The notes: generated from the sequence alone by a model not told the origin. Shown: positions 21,178 to 33,515, numbered from the stretch's first letter. The stretch is DNA of 64,000 nt from Anthostomella pinea (GCA_963556695.1 CAUWAG010000013.1:372001-436000), one strand, 5' to 3'. Numbers and translations: made by a program.

Positions 21178-24100
21178 ATGACACGACCTAAAGTTGATCC
21201 GGACAAGAGGCAACGCACCGCCCAGGTAGGTCTTTACCCTCTCACTCACTCGGATACCGCAACAAAGAGGATGAGAAAAACAACAAGTCATTTTTGCTTA
21301 CCAGGTCTTGTGTCGGTTGAGATAGGCCTGCGACTCGTGTAAGCGCAGAAAGCAAAAGGTCAGTTTCAGTCACTGAACCAGCTACTGACTGTCGGCAATC
21401 CCCCCTTTTCTTCCTTCATTCCCGTTCCGTCTTTCGTCTCCCGCTTCCGTGTAGGATACCGCACGTCTTCATGGGTAGACTTCCACATCATTCAGACATG
21501 GCCCACCTCCCTGGTCCAATCCTTCGCGCGCATCAGCCCTCACTGCGGAGTAGATGAGCCGCATGCATCATCCATCAAGGATCTCGCTCCCCTACGGTTA
21601 TTCACAGTCAGGCGTCCATTGTCGATCTGGACTACATTATACCGCAAGTCCCTCAAATGACTTGGGCTCTCTTACTTGGTCAGGCTGGATGTGTGTAGCC
21701 ACACACACTGTATGAGTCCAAGTGGAACTCATGTTGTGAGCTTGCTAACATGGGTGTTGTAGTGCAACGGGCTGAGGCCATGTAATACATGTACCAAACG
21801 GCACCTTGATTGCCAATATACTACTACAAACTTGGACCGCTCTGGCTCACATGACTCCTCCCTTGGTTCCCCTACTAAGCGCCGTCATATCGACAACTCG
21901 CCGAGAATGCTGAAGTCTTCGATTGATAGTGGCCAGAGCACCACCAGACGCGACTCATCCCTGACTTTGTGGAATCAACCCTCGGATGCCCCAGAGATGG
22001 ACATCACGAAATCCGTGGTGCCGGAGACGCCCCAGCACAAGCCGCTTGGGACAGCGCGCCAGCTTCTCGGTGCCAACGATCGTGACTTCGACTCCCGCTC
22101 CAGGGTTAGCAATGCGAGTGGAGCTGCTGACGAGGCCGAGATCTACGATTCTCAACGGATGCTTCAAGACTCCACCGGCAGACTTCGTAAGTGGTAACAC
22201 TACATCCCATTTCTGAACAAACAGACCACCTGGTGCCATCATTTCGTTTGGTTGCACTGCTATATACCATATCCTCTTCACTTTTGAAAACTTCATAGCA
22301 AACGCTCTCCTCGTGCCATTGTGTACCACCCATCGATTACGGTCGCTATTCCTGAACAGGTCATTCTTCAGGTGCTGACGTATGGACGCAGTCTATGTTG
22401 GTGACTCTGCGAGTCTCTCGTATTTGCAATGGATCCGTATGATTGTCGAGGAAATCTCGGGCAAGTCACCATTCACGGTCGACCCCTTACGGCACAAGAT
22501 ATTGGAAAACACCATCTCGCTTCCCCGGGAGATTAGACCGACTGGAGTTCTTCCTGACCAACGAACGGCCAACGTCTTGATAAGCTCTTTCTTCACAAAC
22601 GTCTGTCCCTACTTCTCTCGGACGGTGGACGTCGCTTACTGTCCCAGACCGCAGGTTTCGTCGAAATATTCAACCGGCAAGCTTTCCTAGTATCCATCGA
22701 CGAGTGCTATAAGGACCCGCTCAGCGTTCCCCCGTCTCTACTATGCCTGCTTTATTTAGTGTTTGCCATCGGGCTAGTCATGGCAGCACCTTTCCCAGGA
22801 AGCGACGAGGAGGCCATAATTGATAAGCTTCGGTCCGACACAGATATTCGCGCAGAGCTATTCTTCAGAAATGCCAAGAGTCTTGCCGATCCAGTGTCCG
22901 GGTTCGAAGATGCGGATTTCTGGTCGGTGCAAGCACTGCTTCTAATGTCTCTCTACATGCTTGCTATCTCCAAGCGGAACGCTGCATATGCTTACTACGG
23001 TAAGCACATCCATACTACTAGCTTTTGCACCATTAGACCCGCCTGTTCTCGATTCGTCAGCTGACCCAATAAACAGGCATGGCGGTACGGTCTGCATTCG
23101 CTCTGGGACTGCATCGACACGAGAGTGGGGTTATATTCAAACCGGAGGAGTGTCAAGTTCGGAGAAACGTGTGGAGGACACTCTTCATCCTTGATCGGTT
23201 TCTTGCGGCTTGCCTTGGCCGGCCAACTGCTATCTCTGAAGACGACTGCTCAGACACTGCGTTTGAAGCCCCGAGCGCAGGGCCAATGACTGCTGAGATC
23301 TCCCCAAGGAGTTGCGGAGCCGAAGCGACGCATCTAGCAGCGCTCGAAGCCGCCGTCAAGAGCTGTCACGTCATTGGGTTCACTCTGAAAAGGGTGTATT
23401 CGAAGAGGAAAATATCGACCTCGGTTGCACAGGAGATCGCAGACCATCTAGAGGATTGGCACAGGGGACTTATCCCTGCCCTTCATTGGAGACAACTCCT
23501 GAATGGACGGCTTGATCCGACACAAGGCATCGCCGTACTACACACCAATCTCCTACATTGCCATTCGGTGATGCTACTTACGAGGCCATTCTTTCTCTAC
23601 CTCATCAACAAAGCTGGCGAGCACTGGACAGGCACCAGTCGCAAACCGTCACGTCTTAGCAAGAGAATGGAAATATTCGCTCAGACGTGTATTGAAGCTT
23701 CTCAGCACACGATAATCATCACCCAAGCGGCACTGGATGGAAAGTATCTACCCCGGTGCAATCCCTTTGTCATGTAAGTCATCTCGTGGTCCTCAATAAG
23801 GAAGATAACTAACAACATGTCAAGACACTGTGTCTTCGCCGCCGCATTGATCATATTGAGTAACGAGTTTGCGCCGCTGTACCATAATCCCGAGGCACAC
23901 CGTTCGATAGACAGCGCGATCTTGATACTTGGGTTCTGCGCCAACCACAGTGGTACACATGGAGACGCGCAGGCACGCCGGGTGGCGGGCATTGTGGAGA
24001 ACTTCCACAAGGCAAACTTGAACCGTCCACCGGGGGCGAAGATGCTGTCCCTGCCCGGTCACCAGGCACCCACGCTTGCCACGCTCTCTCAGAGCAGCAA

Positions 24101-24551
24101 CTTCGATCCTGTGGTGCACTTCTTCCACCAGGGTATCAAGAAAGAGCAGCGCGAGCAGTTCGCTGCTGCGGTGGCGCCACCTAAAGAACACTCGCTGATG
24201 GCGCCTGCAGTAATGCCTACGGCGGCGACCATGCCCTCCATGATGCATCAGGGCATGCAGCAGCCAAGCCCTGAGGGCAGTGTTTCCCTGAACAGCGGCG
24301 GTATGGCAGTCACAGGTGGTATGGCGCCAGGGATCGAGGCTCTGAGTGGCTGTGACGCCGAGTTCGACTTCGACAGTTTATGGGCCAACTGGCCGCCGGC
24401 CTCTGCTGGCGGGATGGCCCTGCCACCGCCTATGCACCCTCCCGATAGCTTTGGTACATACGTCATGGGCCAGCCTCACATACCGCCTCCTACCGGTCCC
24501 ATCGTCGGCAACGTGCCACTCTACCCGTCTTCGGATTTTCGATGCCAATAA
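21178..24551 (+). CDS. Zn2Cys6 transcription factor with fungal_trans domain
   Basis: This is a DNA-binding regulator of the Gal4 class. Seven exons (21178-21225, 21326-21358, 21763-22186, 22392-22600, 22648-22999, 23077-23773, 23825-24551) give about 829 residues; all junctions are GT-AG and the frame closes. The zinc cluster is a perfect C-x2-C-x6-C-x5-C-x2-C-x6-C set built across exons 2 and 3: CDSCKRRKQK, then CNGLRPCNTCTKRHLDC. A basic stretch precedes it. The middle region has fungal_trans features: VGDSASLSYLQWIRMIVEE, GFVEIFNRQAFLVSI, and GMAVRSAFALGLHRH with RRNVWRTLFILDRFLAACLGRP. The C-terminus is Met/Pro/Gly-rich with an acidic patch, likely an activation region. A 404-nt intron splits the zinc cluster. 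The regulated genes are unknown; the nearest genes are a CoA-transferase and a CFEM receptor. Confidence 0.9.
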
Positions 24552-25392
24552 TGTTTGTATGTTTCAGGATAGGAGGTGTATATATACGTACCTTTAAGGG
24601 GCGGTTGGTCGAGGCCGAGGCAAGGCAGGTATAGGGACACAGGGAAGGAGCTGGAGGATTTGGCGTTTGGAAACATAGATGGAACGGACCAGTTCAGCCT
24701 GGAATCACGATTGCGGCGGCGGCGCAACAGGAATACCTATGGATCTTCGCACGGCTCGAGGGAGTCAACGGGACGTTCGAAAGCTTGTTATTTTTTTGCG
24801 GTGTGCTTTTATCCGTATTCACCCTTGTCCATGCTGAATTGAATGACCGGCCGCTTGGGCGGGACTCCCAACTTTGGCCTGGGTCTGCTGTCGTTGTGCT
24901 TATGGGATGCTGGGACGAGATACCAAATCGCGCAATCTGAGTTTTTCTTCTTCTTTTGCACATTCATTCATTCCCACTCACTACCTATTATTGGCTTCGC
25001 TGCCGAATGCGGGCACTGTTACCAGAACCGCTGTGAGGGACACCTTATTCCCATGCAAATGGACGCTGCCACCAACAGTAGCGCTCTCGTGCGATAGACG
25101 AGATAGTTACACCACCAGTTCTAGGCATTCTGCGCACAGTGATCGCGCTGCTGTTCGAGCACAGCGCGAGCACCGAATGAGCTGGTTCAGTGCCGCTTTT
25201 TTTTGGGGGTTGATGTTGATTTCATTTGTTTATTATTCATTGGATGGTGTAAGCTACCTTACAGTCACCCCTCACAAGTCTTCGCCCGTACCTTGGTTGT
25301 GAAAGTCTATCTGGGTATCTGGGTATTTGGGTATCTGGGTATTTGGGTATCAGGGTATCCCGGTATCTCGGTATCTGGGCACAAGAACCTCT
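24552..25392. other. Convergent intergenic region
   Basis: This holds the 3' ends of the regulator and the receptor gene. No additional gene was recognised. The 8-bp minisatellite at 25311-25380 lies at its right edge. Confidence 0.5.
25311..25380. repeat. 8-bp minisatellite, YNGGGTAT unit
   Basis: About 8.6 copies of an 8-base unit (ctgggtat, ttgggtat and close variants) run in tandem. The array stops 12 bases short of the stop codon of the CFEM receptor gene, so it lies in the likely 3' untranslated region. Related GGTATC-bearing sequence continues inside the coding region in 18-base steps. Confidence 0.85.
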
Positions 25393-27089
25393 TCATGGTC
25401 CACGCCTTGGCTGAGAAGAGTACGCCCCCCTCGAGGCATCCGGGTATTTGGAGGTATCCGGATATCTGGAGGCATAGGGGTATCTCGAGGCATCAGGGTA
25501 TCTGGAGGCATAGGCAACCGGCCCTGCCGACGAAGGCCCCATCCACACATCATTCGCGCCGTGCCAACGAAAATAGTCAACGTCCGGCCCATTATCCCGG
25601 TACCTCTCGGCAGCTGCTTGCTCGGATACGCGCACTCTCCTTGGCATTTCGATCGACTCCGTCCCGCGTCCCGACTCCAACTCCGAATACTGCTTCGAGG
25701 GACATTTGGACGAAGCACCTGTTCGCCCCGACGGCAATGTCCTGCTCGCTGCTGCTGGTGTCTTGGTATGCTTGCTTCCGAAGCCTTTGGGCATGAGGCC
25801 TGCGAGGAAGGTCCGGATCGATGGCAGGCAGAGTACGATGACGGTGACGTATACTTCCAGTTCGGTCCAGATGACTGCGTCGGTGTAATCGTATGTCGGA
25901 TTCCTGCTCTTTCGGAACTGCACGAGATATCGCAGCCGGATGCAGCTTATGGCCAGTGCGAAGCTGCCCAGGCTAAACATGAACAGCGTGAAGAGCTTTC
26001 GTTTCAGCGGCATCTGCAGCGAAGTGATCACCGGGAGCGGTATCAGGAGGATCACCAGATCCTGCCCAATGCCCAGCCCGCCCGCCACGTAACCGAGCAC
26101 GTTGAGGTCCAGGCACTGATGGGAGCCGAATTCGCCTTTCCACCCGAGCCAGTTGTACGGAATCGGCCAGCACTGGAAGACTGTCATAAGGACGATGACG
26201 ACGGCCGAGACCACAACCCAGGCCATCACGATATAACATATTGTCGCAAAATTGCGGACCGAAGAAAAGACGCGGATCAGGAACATGAGGATTCCCACCC
26301 TGCAGAGCGCCAGGACGACCGTATACAGCAACTCGTCGATGAAGAACAACTTTGATGGAGTCAGCTTTCTGAGGGGAAGACTTCGAGAAACTGGGATCGA
26401 CCAACCTTCAGCGCGATGGTGACGGTCGCCTCATCCAGGTTCCATATGTCGAAGCCAATCGCAGTGAACCGGACTATAATAATGCATGTCAGTTATCGCC
26501 CCTGGATGTTAGGGGCTGTTACGAACCATATTGGCCCAGACCCACGAAGGCAATAAGAACCAGCAGCATCAACACCACCACAAGATCGTCCATCGCTAGT
26601 TCGGTTGCCGTCGAATACCTGACCCACAACCTGATAGCCAGACACAGCAATGTAACGGCCCAGAAGACGACAAAACCGGGTATATCGTCTCTTCTCGTTC
26701 GCTTGGGTATATTGCATGCTTCTTGCTCGGTCCTCACCAAAGCTGTGACTGGTCAGTCCGAGGTTCGTCGCTGGCCGAGCCGTCTACATACTTAGCTGCT
26801 CCATCACCGTGCAGCTGGCGGCCACGCATGCACCTGTTGCCGCAGAAAGGTCGGTATCTGTGCAGATGCAGGTCGAGTTTGTGAAATTACCGCAGGCCGA
26901 AGCCGGTATTGTCGTCAGCAAGCAGCTCAACTAGACCAAAGTAAGCATTCGCGCCGTTCGACCATTATGAAGCAAAGTTCGACGGACCGCGCATTTTGGT
27001 AATTCATCCGCATAGGAGAGCAGATCTGCTCGACAGGAAGTGAAAGCCAGACATGAGACCAGCAGGCCGAAGATGATATCGGTCCGCAT
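25393..27089 (-). CDS. CFEM-domain, Pth11-like seven-helix receptor
   Basis: These fungus-specific G-protein-coupled-receptor-like proteins sense surface or chemical cues at the plasma membrane. Five exons (27089-26988, 26930-26792, 26742-26527, 26473-26406, 26349-25393) with introns of 49-57 nt give about 493 residues. The N-terminus (MRTDIIFGLLVSCLAFTSCRA) is a signal peptide. The CFEM domain follows, with eight Cys in order: PKCALSC, ASAC, STCIC, GAC, ASC, and the last in EACNIPKR. Seven hydrophobic segments then follow, from VVFWAVTLLCLAIRLW through VILLIPLPVI to VYVTVIVLCLPSIRTFLAG. The tail after LMPKGFG is long, cytoplasmic and ends in 6-residue SRYPDA-type repeats. The ligand and G protein are not inferable. 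Upstream of the start, the short frames are unrelated. Confidence 0.9.
25429..25514 (-). repeat. In-frame 18-bp repeat encoding ASRYPD-type units
   Basis: Within the last exon of the CFEM receptor, four to five copies of an 18-base degenerate unit encode ASRYPD, ASRYPY, ASRYPD, TSKYPD and ASRGAY. The unit length is a multiple of three, unlike the related 8-bp array just past the stop codon. Confidence 0.8.
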
Positions 27090-29782
27090 TGTGAACGAGC
27101 GCCTGCGCTGGATGAGGGGGGGGGGGTGGGGGAAGGAAACCAGCCGAAATAGTCGGATCGCAACGTTGACTGATCAATATGTCGCGAGAGCATACGATGA
27201 CCTTCAGGCTGAGGAGGGCATATCCGCCAGGCAAACAGGCTGACACTTGTGGGGGAATACCAGTATTTCAAAAAGACCAAGAAGGGAAGTGAAGAGGCCG
27301 AAAGAAGCGAGCCATGGTGCCAAACTTATCTCCTGGCCTGCGGTGCTCATCCTAGTGTGGAAGTAAAGGGTCGAATCGGGATAGCTTCTCCAAGCCTATA
27401 TCTCCGGCAAAGGGACATGGCGTTTCCTGCTCATCAAGGATACCCCAGAGCGGATAGCGTCCTCGAATCTATATCTTCATCAAAGAGTTCGGCAGTCAGG
27501 CAGTCCCTTGCCAGCAACTTATGCCCCAACGGCAGCCATCCACGCCATCTCCATCCTGCTTGATTCGATATCCCACGTGGAGACGACAATGCGACTAGAA
27601 GTCTAGTGCGTGTCGACTTCATCGATGGCGCGCCCTGACTAAGCCGGACGCGGACAGGACAGCAAAAAGCTCATGAGTCGTGAAACGGAGCAGACCTATT
27701 GCAGCTGTTCCTTTATGGGCGCTTGAGAGGCTTGAATGCCATATCAGTTCGCGCCGCCGGGAGTGGTTTCCGTCTCTAGATCGAGGTTAGGGAGTACCCG
27801 AACCCTTCAAATGGTTATCATTCCCGATACTACTTTGCGGCATTTCCTCGCCTACATGTAAGCCCACGGCCTGCGGCACCAAGGACACACATGTTCCAGC
27901 TATACTGATGAGTTCGGCCGGAGATGCCGATCGGGGAGGTAGGCGAGTCCCAGCGATGTCCGTCCCACGGAGAGATCCTACCGTAGATCAGATCCCATCT
28001 GACCCCACGAGTCCACCATCTGCGCCGAGATTGTTCGGACCCGAGTCGCCAATATGGTAGACGGCGTCGGTAATGAATTCTTTGTTCTTCTTAAAGCAAG
28101 CCAAGGACCAAGTATGCCATATCGAGCCCCTCCACGGTTCTTCTCAAACTGCAACACCCGGCCCGGAACTTGATGCCGGGTCAACCCTGCGTGATACATC
28201 GAACACTCACGCACTATCACCAAGTCAGCGCATCTTGCGAGCGGTTGGTGGAGCCAATCGTACGAGTTGAGTAAAGACCCGGAACCGAAACCAAGTGGGC
28301 TTGCGGCTAATGATGCCCGGCCAACTTCCAAGTGCCTTGGTTCAAGCTTCCAGCCTCCTGCATATATACTAGTACTCTGACCCAGAAGGAGGAACGACTG
28401 GAAAACTGGGTCAAAGGCGATTAGAGCCCTGACGAGTACCGGCATTGGACCCTAGCTTCAAGGGTTCTATGCAGCCTGCGTTGTAGCCCAGGCTTGCATG
28501 TCTAAGTAAAAAGCGTGAGTATCATTGGGCGTTCTGAGAACGTGCGGCTCTGTTCTTGGTTTCGGCAATACGGTGATTAGGCGACTGCCCGTGGTCTGGA
28601 CTCTGGAGACTCGACTTCAGGCACGGGGCTGCTGGCTGATGGCCTAACAAATGCCGGTGAGCGTCTAGGTTGACGAGATAGAGTCGACGGTGCAGTTGCG
28701 TACACGGACGTCGAAAGCTCTCAAAACTTGCGCTTCTGCAGAGCCCGTCAAAGCGGCTGCTTCCACGGCATTAGCGGCGATGCGGAAGGAAACCGTCCTC
28801 GTTGGGTCCGTACGCTTCCGGCGCTTGCCATGTCGGCCTCGCTGGAGTGCTCGCAGGCTCGCACGAGACATCATCGTCTGCTGTAGGACGTACTCGCTGG
28901 TCCGTCTGTGTGTGGTTGGTATCCCTTCTGATAAGGACCACTAAGCAGAGCTCTTGACCGAGTAACAGCCTTCGTGGTTCGATCGAGGACTCCCTGAAAA
29001 CCCGTATCGGCTCATGAGTTAGTCCATTGAAGGCATATATATGATTGTGTGAATCACATTCTGCGTGTCCTGAAGAAGAGTGTTCAAGGCAATTTCTTGG
29101 CCTTGTATCAGGTCCTAAAACCCGGCCATGGCATCTTGCTTCCAGTCGAGGCTACCATCTTCCTGCGGTCTAGTCGCATGCTCATGTAACTCCTCTGATA
29201 CCTACGACGGAAACAGTGATTGATAATCAGTACTGATTGATAATGGGTCCATGATGGACGAAGGTCTGGATCGCAGATAAGATTGCCCGCCATAATTCTG
29301 TGAACAGGTTAATGAAACGGCATGAGCAATACATCTAGCGTCCGGCAGCGCTGGCGTGCCAGGCGACGACATGTACCGCGTTGATGAGGAGGAGGACCAT
29401 CAGATCCGCAGGTCCATGTGGGTGTGGCGCCCTAGTATTGACAACCGCAGCGTCGTGTCATTGCGGGGGTTATGGTCTTGTCTCGTCCAAGCGCCGACGG
29501 TTGCCTGGCGATTTGTCTGGGGGACCTTCGAGGCTTGGTGATAATGGACATTTGCCGCCCTCGATCTCGCTTTACCCAAGTAGCAATCGAGCTCATATAG
29601 GAGGTATCGTCTGCCGAGACCTTCATAGCAGCTTCCCGCTCGGAGACAATAATGTGGCACTTCAAGGCAGCTGGCTTTCCTCAAGCATCTAGTAGACGAT
29701 ACAGGAACACCTGGAGCTGTTAATTTCACCACGGAGATCGAGTGTCTTAGGTCCAAGCGTACGCCGTCCCCATCGCAAGAGC
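27090..29782. other. Gene-poor region
   Basis: No gene could be supported in 2.7 kb. A run of 12 G lies near 27114. Two stretches on the minus strand (27978-28445 and 28665-28874) have somewhat coding-like codons but no motif, no clear start and no splice partners; they could be gene relics. Confidence 0.4.
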
Positions 29783-30933
29783 CTAGACACCATAAGAAGC
29801 CGCCTTTTTCACTGCATTCCACCACACCATCTGGTCAACGAGCTTGTTCGTCGCAGCGGCATTCCGGTTCCACTGATCAATCGTATTCAGTTTAGGGAAT
29901 TCCCAGGGAGGCACTCCCTCGCCCAAGAATTTGCAAGGAGGATCCCATCCTTCACATTCATCACAAGCAGCCTCTCCCTCGGCACGATCCGCTGGATCTC
30001 CGCGCAGTAATCCCTGTACCATTGCAAAGCTTTCTTACTGCCTGTCTGCCGGTCTTCTGCTAAAAGCCGATACATCGGGTAGTATCGCGGTAACATCTCG
30101 TCCAACTTGTCGAGCGCAGTCGGAGGAGGCAAGAACTGCCTCCAGAGGTACCTAAAGTTTCCAGGTCCGTGGCGGCAGGCTGAACTACTCGCAGAACGGC
30201 ATTATGGTGCGCATCTGGCTTTCCCACCACTGCTCTGGACTATCCCTCATCGTGAGTATCACCTTCGTATCCGGATACGCAGTGAGTAGCTCGCGGTAGA
30301 AGACGGCACAGGGTGTATCAGTCACTGCCTAGCAGTGTCCCAGCAGCTGATCCCAGTCGGCCCTCTCGAAAGGCCTACTTTTGCCCTCAAACTTGGCCTC
30401 GAATGTTTCGACCCACATATCGCAGTCTCGAGGGTTGTCGTTCATAAGTGAAGCGAAGTGGTAGCAGTCATCGTAGCCTAGATCGATGAGAGCCTGCCGA
30501 AGACCTAGCTCCGCTTCGCTTAACCTTCATTACACTGAGCCTCATAACTCTCCGTACACCACCCATCTACCAAACAACGGTAAATTTCTCAAATCAGAAT
30601 AAGCACTATAGAACAAGCACTGGAAATGGCGTATCTAACCAGAACTGCTTATTCTTATAAACTTATTCTAGTATTTCGAAATTTATACGCGTGATCGTAG
30701 AGTCTTATTAACATGGCACGTACGGAGACTTATGAGGGCTGAGTGTACCTATAACATACAAGCTGGACGCACATACTCGACGATCCAGTGCGCGATACGC
30801 CAAGAGCAAGTACCCTCAACGGCAACACACGATGACAGGTCCGGCGGTCGATATTGGTCGCTGTTGAGGGGCCGGTTGGGTCACAGACGATCTTCCGCCT
30901 TGTGGGTGGTTGTCTGGGTTCTTGAGTAGCCAT
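29783..30933 (-). pseudogene. Decayed sulfotransferase-family gene (Sulfotransfer_4 type)
   Basis: Relic of a fungal P-loop sulfotransferase-like gene. The first exon from ATG 30933 contains the PAPS-binding type loop LALGVSRTGSSS. It is joined by an intron (30776-30505) to LRQALIDLGYDDCYHFASL. Conserved segments follow: FEGKSRPFERADWDQLLGH, FYRELLTAYPDTKVILTMRD with SPEQWWESQM, YRLLAEDRQ, and FLGEGVPPWEFPKLN. Three in-frame TAG codons (30331-30329, 30187-30185, 30154-30152) interrupt it. Two frameshifts, near 30155 and 29947-29952, break the C-terminal half. The first two TAG codons sit where Gln would be natural (CAG to TAG, the C-to-T direction of repeat-induced point mutation). The intron is inflated by a MITE. 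The assignment rests on the many family motifs; it is certainly non-functional as written. Confidence 0.85.
30533..30745. mobile_element. Tc1/mariner-type MITE inserted in the sulfotransferase intron
   Basis: A 213-bp AT-rich element has terminal inverted repeats of about 26 bp. The left end is CACTGAGCCTCATAACTCTC and then CGTAC; the right end, read inward, is CACTCAGCCCTCATAAGTCT and then CCGTAC. They differ by two substitutions and one indel. It is flanked by TA on both sides (30531-30532 and 30746-30747), the target duplication of Tc1/mariner transposons. It has no coding capacity. Removing it with one TA leaves a 57-nt intron, normal for this genome. Confidence 0.87.
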
Positions 30934-33515
30934 GGCGTCGATCTGCTTGTAGACCACCTAGGTAGTCCCAGTCACTAACCACGGCAAAGGCCAGTGGGCC
31001 GGTAGAGTGAGCGACTTGACGTCCCAATGACTGAAGTGTTGCAGTGAAGGCGAGCCCGATGGAGAAGCTCAAAGACACCGGTTGGCGCTTTCAAGCGGGG
31101 TAGCAAAGCATTGCGCCGCGGGTGCACTCTGGCACTACCAGTCGATGTATTGTTGAGGTGTGCCACAGACTTGCACCGAGAGGAGTACGCTCAAACCCGA
31201 ATCCCGTCTCATCATACCAAGACGAAACTGACGGTAAAATCAGATATGGCATTCATCTTTGATTGGTTTTACTATACTAAGGGACCATGCGTTAAAGGGG
31301 GGACAATGAGCCACATGCACGGGCATGTATTGTGGCGTCAGGACATTGTGTGGGTGGATGGGATGATAAGGTACGTCAGGCAAGGTCAGGGCCAGAAAGC
31401 TGGCCATGTTCTTGGTCGGCAGCCAGCATGCCTTTGACATTGCCTGGGCTCGAGTCTTGGTGATCAAGGCGAGGGTGCGACATGCTTCTCAATGTATGAG
31501 ACGATTAGTTCCAAGCTGCCAAGGTTGTCTCGGTGATAATAACACCGAACCTCTGAACGAGTATGTCTGGCGTGATCTCAACTGGCTGTTCGTTGCCTGG
31601 CAACCAGCAGCACAGACTCCAGCCAGACACACGCGCCGTTGGAAGGTTCAGTGGGGTTCGTCTGGTTTGCTTGGCTGAAAGCAAACGCGTCAATTCAAAG
31701 AGCCAAGATCAGTCGGGTTGACTTGCAACCTGCCAATTGATATGATTTACGGAGATCACAATGGAGGAAATCACACTCAGAGGCTCGCAATTGCTACCCA
31801 CAGAGCGCAACATGAAATGAGAGACGAGAGAACTCCCGCCATTGGAGGGGAGGGGTTCGTGTGTGTGTGGCGGGCGGGCGGAACAGAAGCCGGCAGCCGG
31901 CAGCCGGTGATGGAGGGGTACTTGTACCTGGACAAAGTCAGACTCAATAACATCAATATCACCCTAATGGTCAATTTGGTTTTACACCGGCAGCCTTCAA
32001 CTCTCGGCTGGCTCGGCTAGCTAACCAGGGTCGTCCAAGTCACCTTTGTCGCCGCCATTCGCTGACGACGACGACGACAACGACGTTGGGTTGTGGAGAC
32101 GACCTCGGAGTCAACCTGTTGCAGATGGAGCAAGATTGGGTAATTTGGTGGGATTGGACGGGCCGCGACAAAACAGGGCCCTCTCGACCGTTGTCGTGTG
32201 ACAGACAGACAGTCACATACAGCGAACGACACGCCAAACCGATCGTGGCATCTGCAAGCGATGGTCTTGTCCTGCGACTTGTCCGGACGGCATTGGCTCT
32301 CGCAAGCTCTTTGTCGATCGTTCGCGCGACGCGAGGTCTCTCCCCTCCCGGATATGTCAGGTAGCATTGGGCATTGGGATTGGCTTCCGTTGTTTACCTC
32401 GAACAGAGAAAAAGTGTCACAGGTGTGATTGCAATCTCGTGTACCCAAGTGGTGTCCTCGTTCGTAGCGCTCGGAGTGTACCTACCTATTACTGCCAGGG
32501 TCCTGGGGTAGTGGGCGGTAATCGTCGCAAGTCAAGCAGTCAAGTTCGAAAACACAACATCTGACAGGGGGTATCGTAGAAGACTGGATGGAAGATGGAC
32601 AGAGAGAAAGAAAGAAAGAAGGGACCGTGTCGGCATCGTGGTAAACCAGGACTATCGCTGGAGATTCTGCGGGAGGCGTGCATGACATGTGGATGGCACT
32701 GGATAGGAGGTGGTGCAAGCTCACCGTGGTGGCTGACAATTGGCGGTCAAATGGTAGCGGCCCAGCACCAGCGGGAGCAGCCATCGTCGGGGAGGTCCGA
32801 GCGTTTGCGGGCGGGCTTCTTAAGTGGGCCACAAGCTGTCACCTGCACTGTCACTTGGCACTGGGGGGGCAGGGAGGTGGCGTCAAGTCTGCACCTGCAC
32901 CTGCAGCTGCAGCCAAAGTAAACAGTGAACACAACCCTGCTAAACAAAAAAAGACGACCGTATCCTCGTCCCATATTTGACCGCAAAACACCACCAGACC
33001 ACATGCTCATGAATACACGAACTCTACAGACACATTTCGGTTCTAGCCACACGGTATAGCCGGCATACCCATCTGTTGTCTTCTTTGCATTTGCATTTGC
33101 AGCTGCTCCTGTCTTCTTGCATAGAAATCTGGATTCGTGCGTTGCGCAGCGCAGCGCATTGCCTGTTGCTCGAGCACTCGGTTCTCTTCCCGCCTGCGCG
33201 GTAAGTTAAATCAACCTCTAAATACATCCCCTGTCTGGTCAACGGGGGCCTGGACCTTGCGTCAGAAATTTTTATTCTTCGACACTCTCGTTCCCTTCCT
33301 CGATAATAACAACTAATCAATTCACCTGTAGTAGCTCCTCTTACGACTTTACGAACCTTATGGCCCTTCGATAATGCCCTCCATTTTACCCCATCATACT
33401 ACTTGTAAACTGAGCGTTCCGTTCCTGCCCTCTTCGAGCGACCCTCGCCTCATACCTCCTCAAGTCTGTCACGTTCAGAGCAGCTCGCCGCTGATACGAC
33501 AGCCACACCGTCGCA
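30934..33515. other. Long intergenic region upstream of the coiled-coil gene
   Basis: No gene was recognised in 2.6 kb. Frames of up to 143 codons overlap on both strands and lack motifs. A short (GAAA)n run lies near 32600-32620 and a tttgca repeat near 33086-33102. The right part must contain the promoter and leader of the next gene. Confidence 0.45.

Noticed and set aside
27978..28445. 155-codon minus-strand ORF
   Set aside because: Some runs look coding but there is no motif, consistent start or splice partner; left as a possible relic.
16302..30933. Secondary-metabolite cluster made of CoA-transferase, regulator, receptor and sulfotransferase
   Set aside because: No polyketide synthase, NRPS, terpene synthase or P450 was found, the genes are widely spaced, and one is dead.
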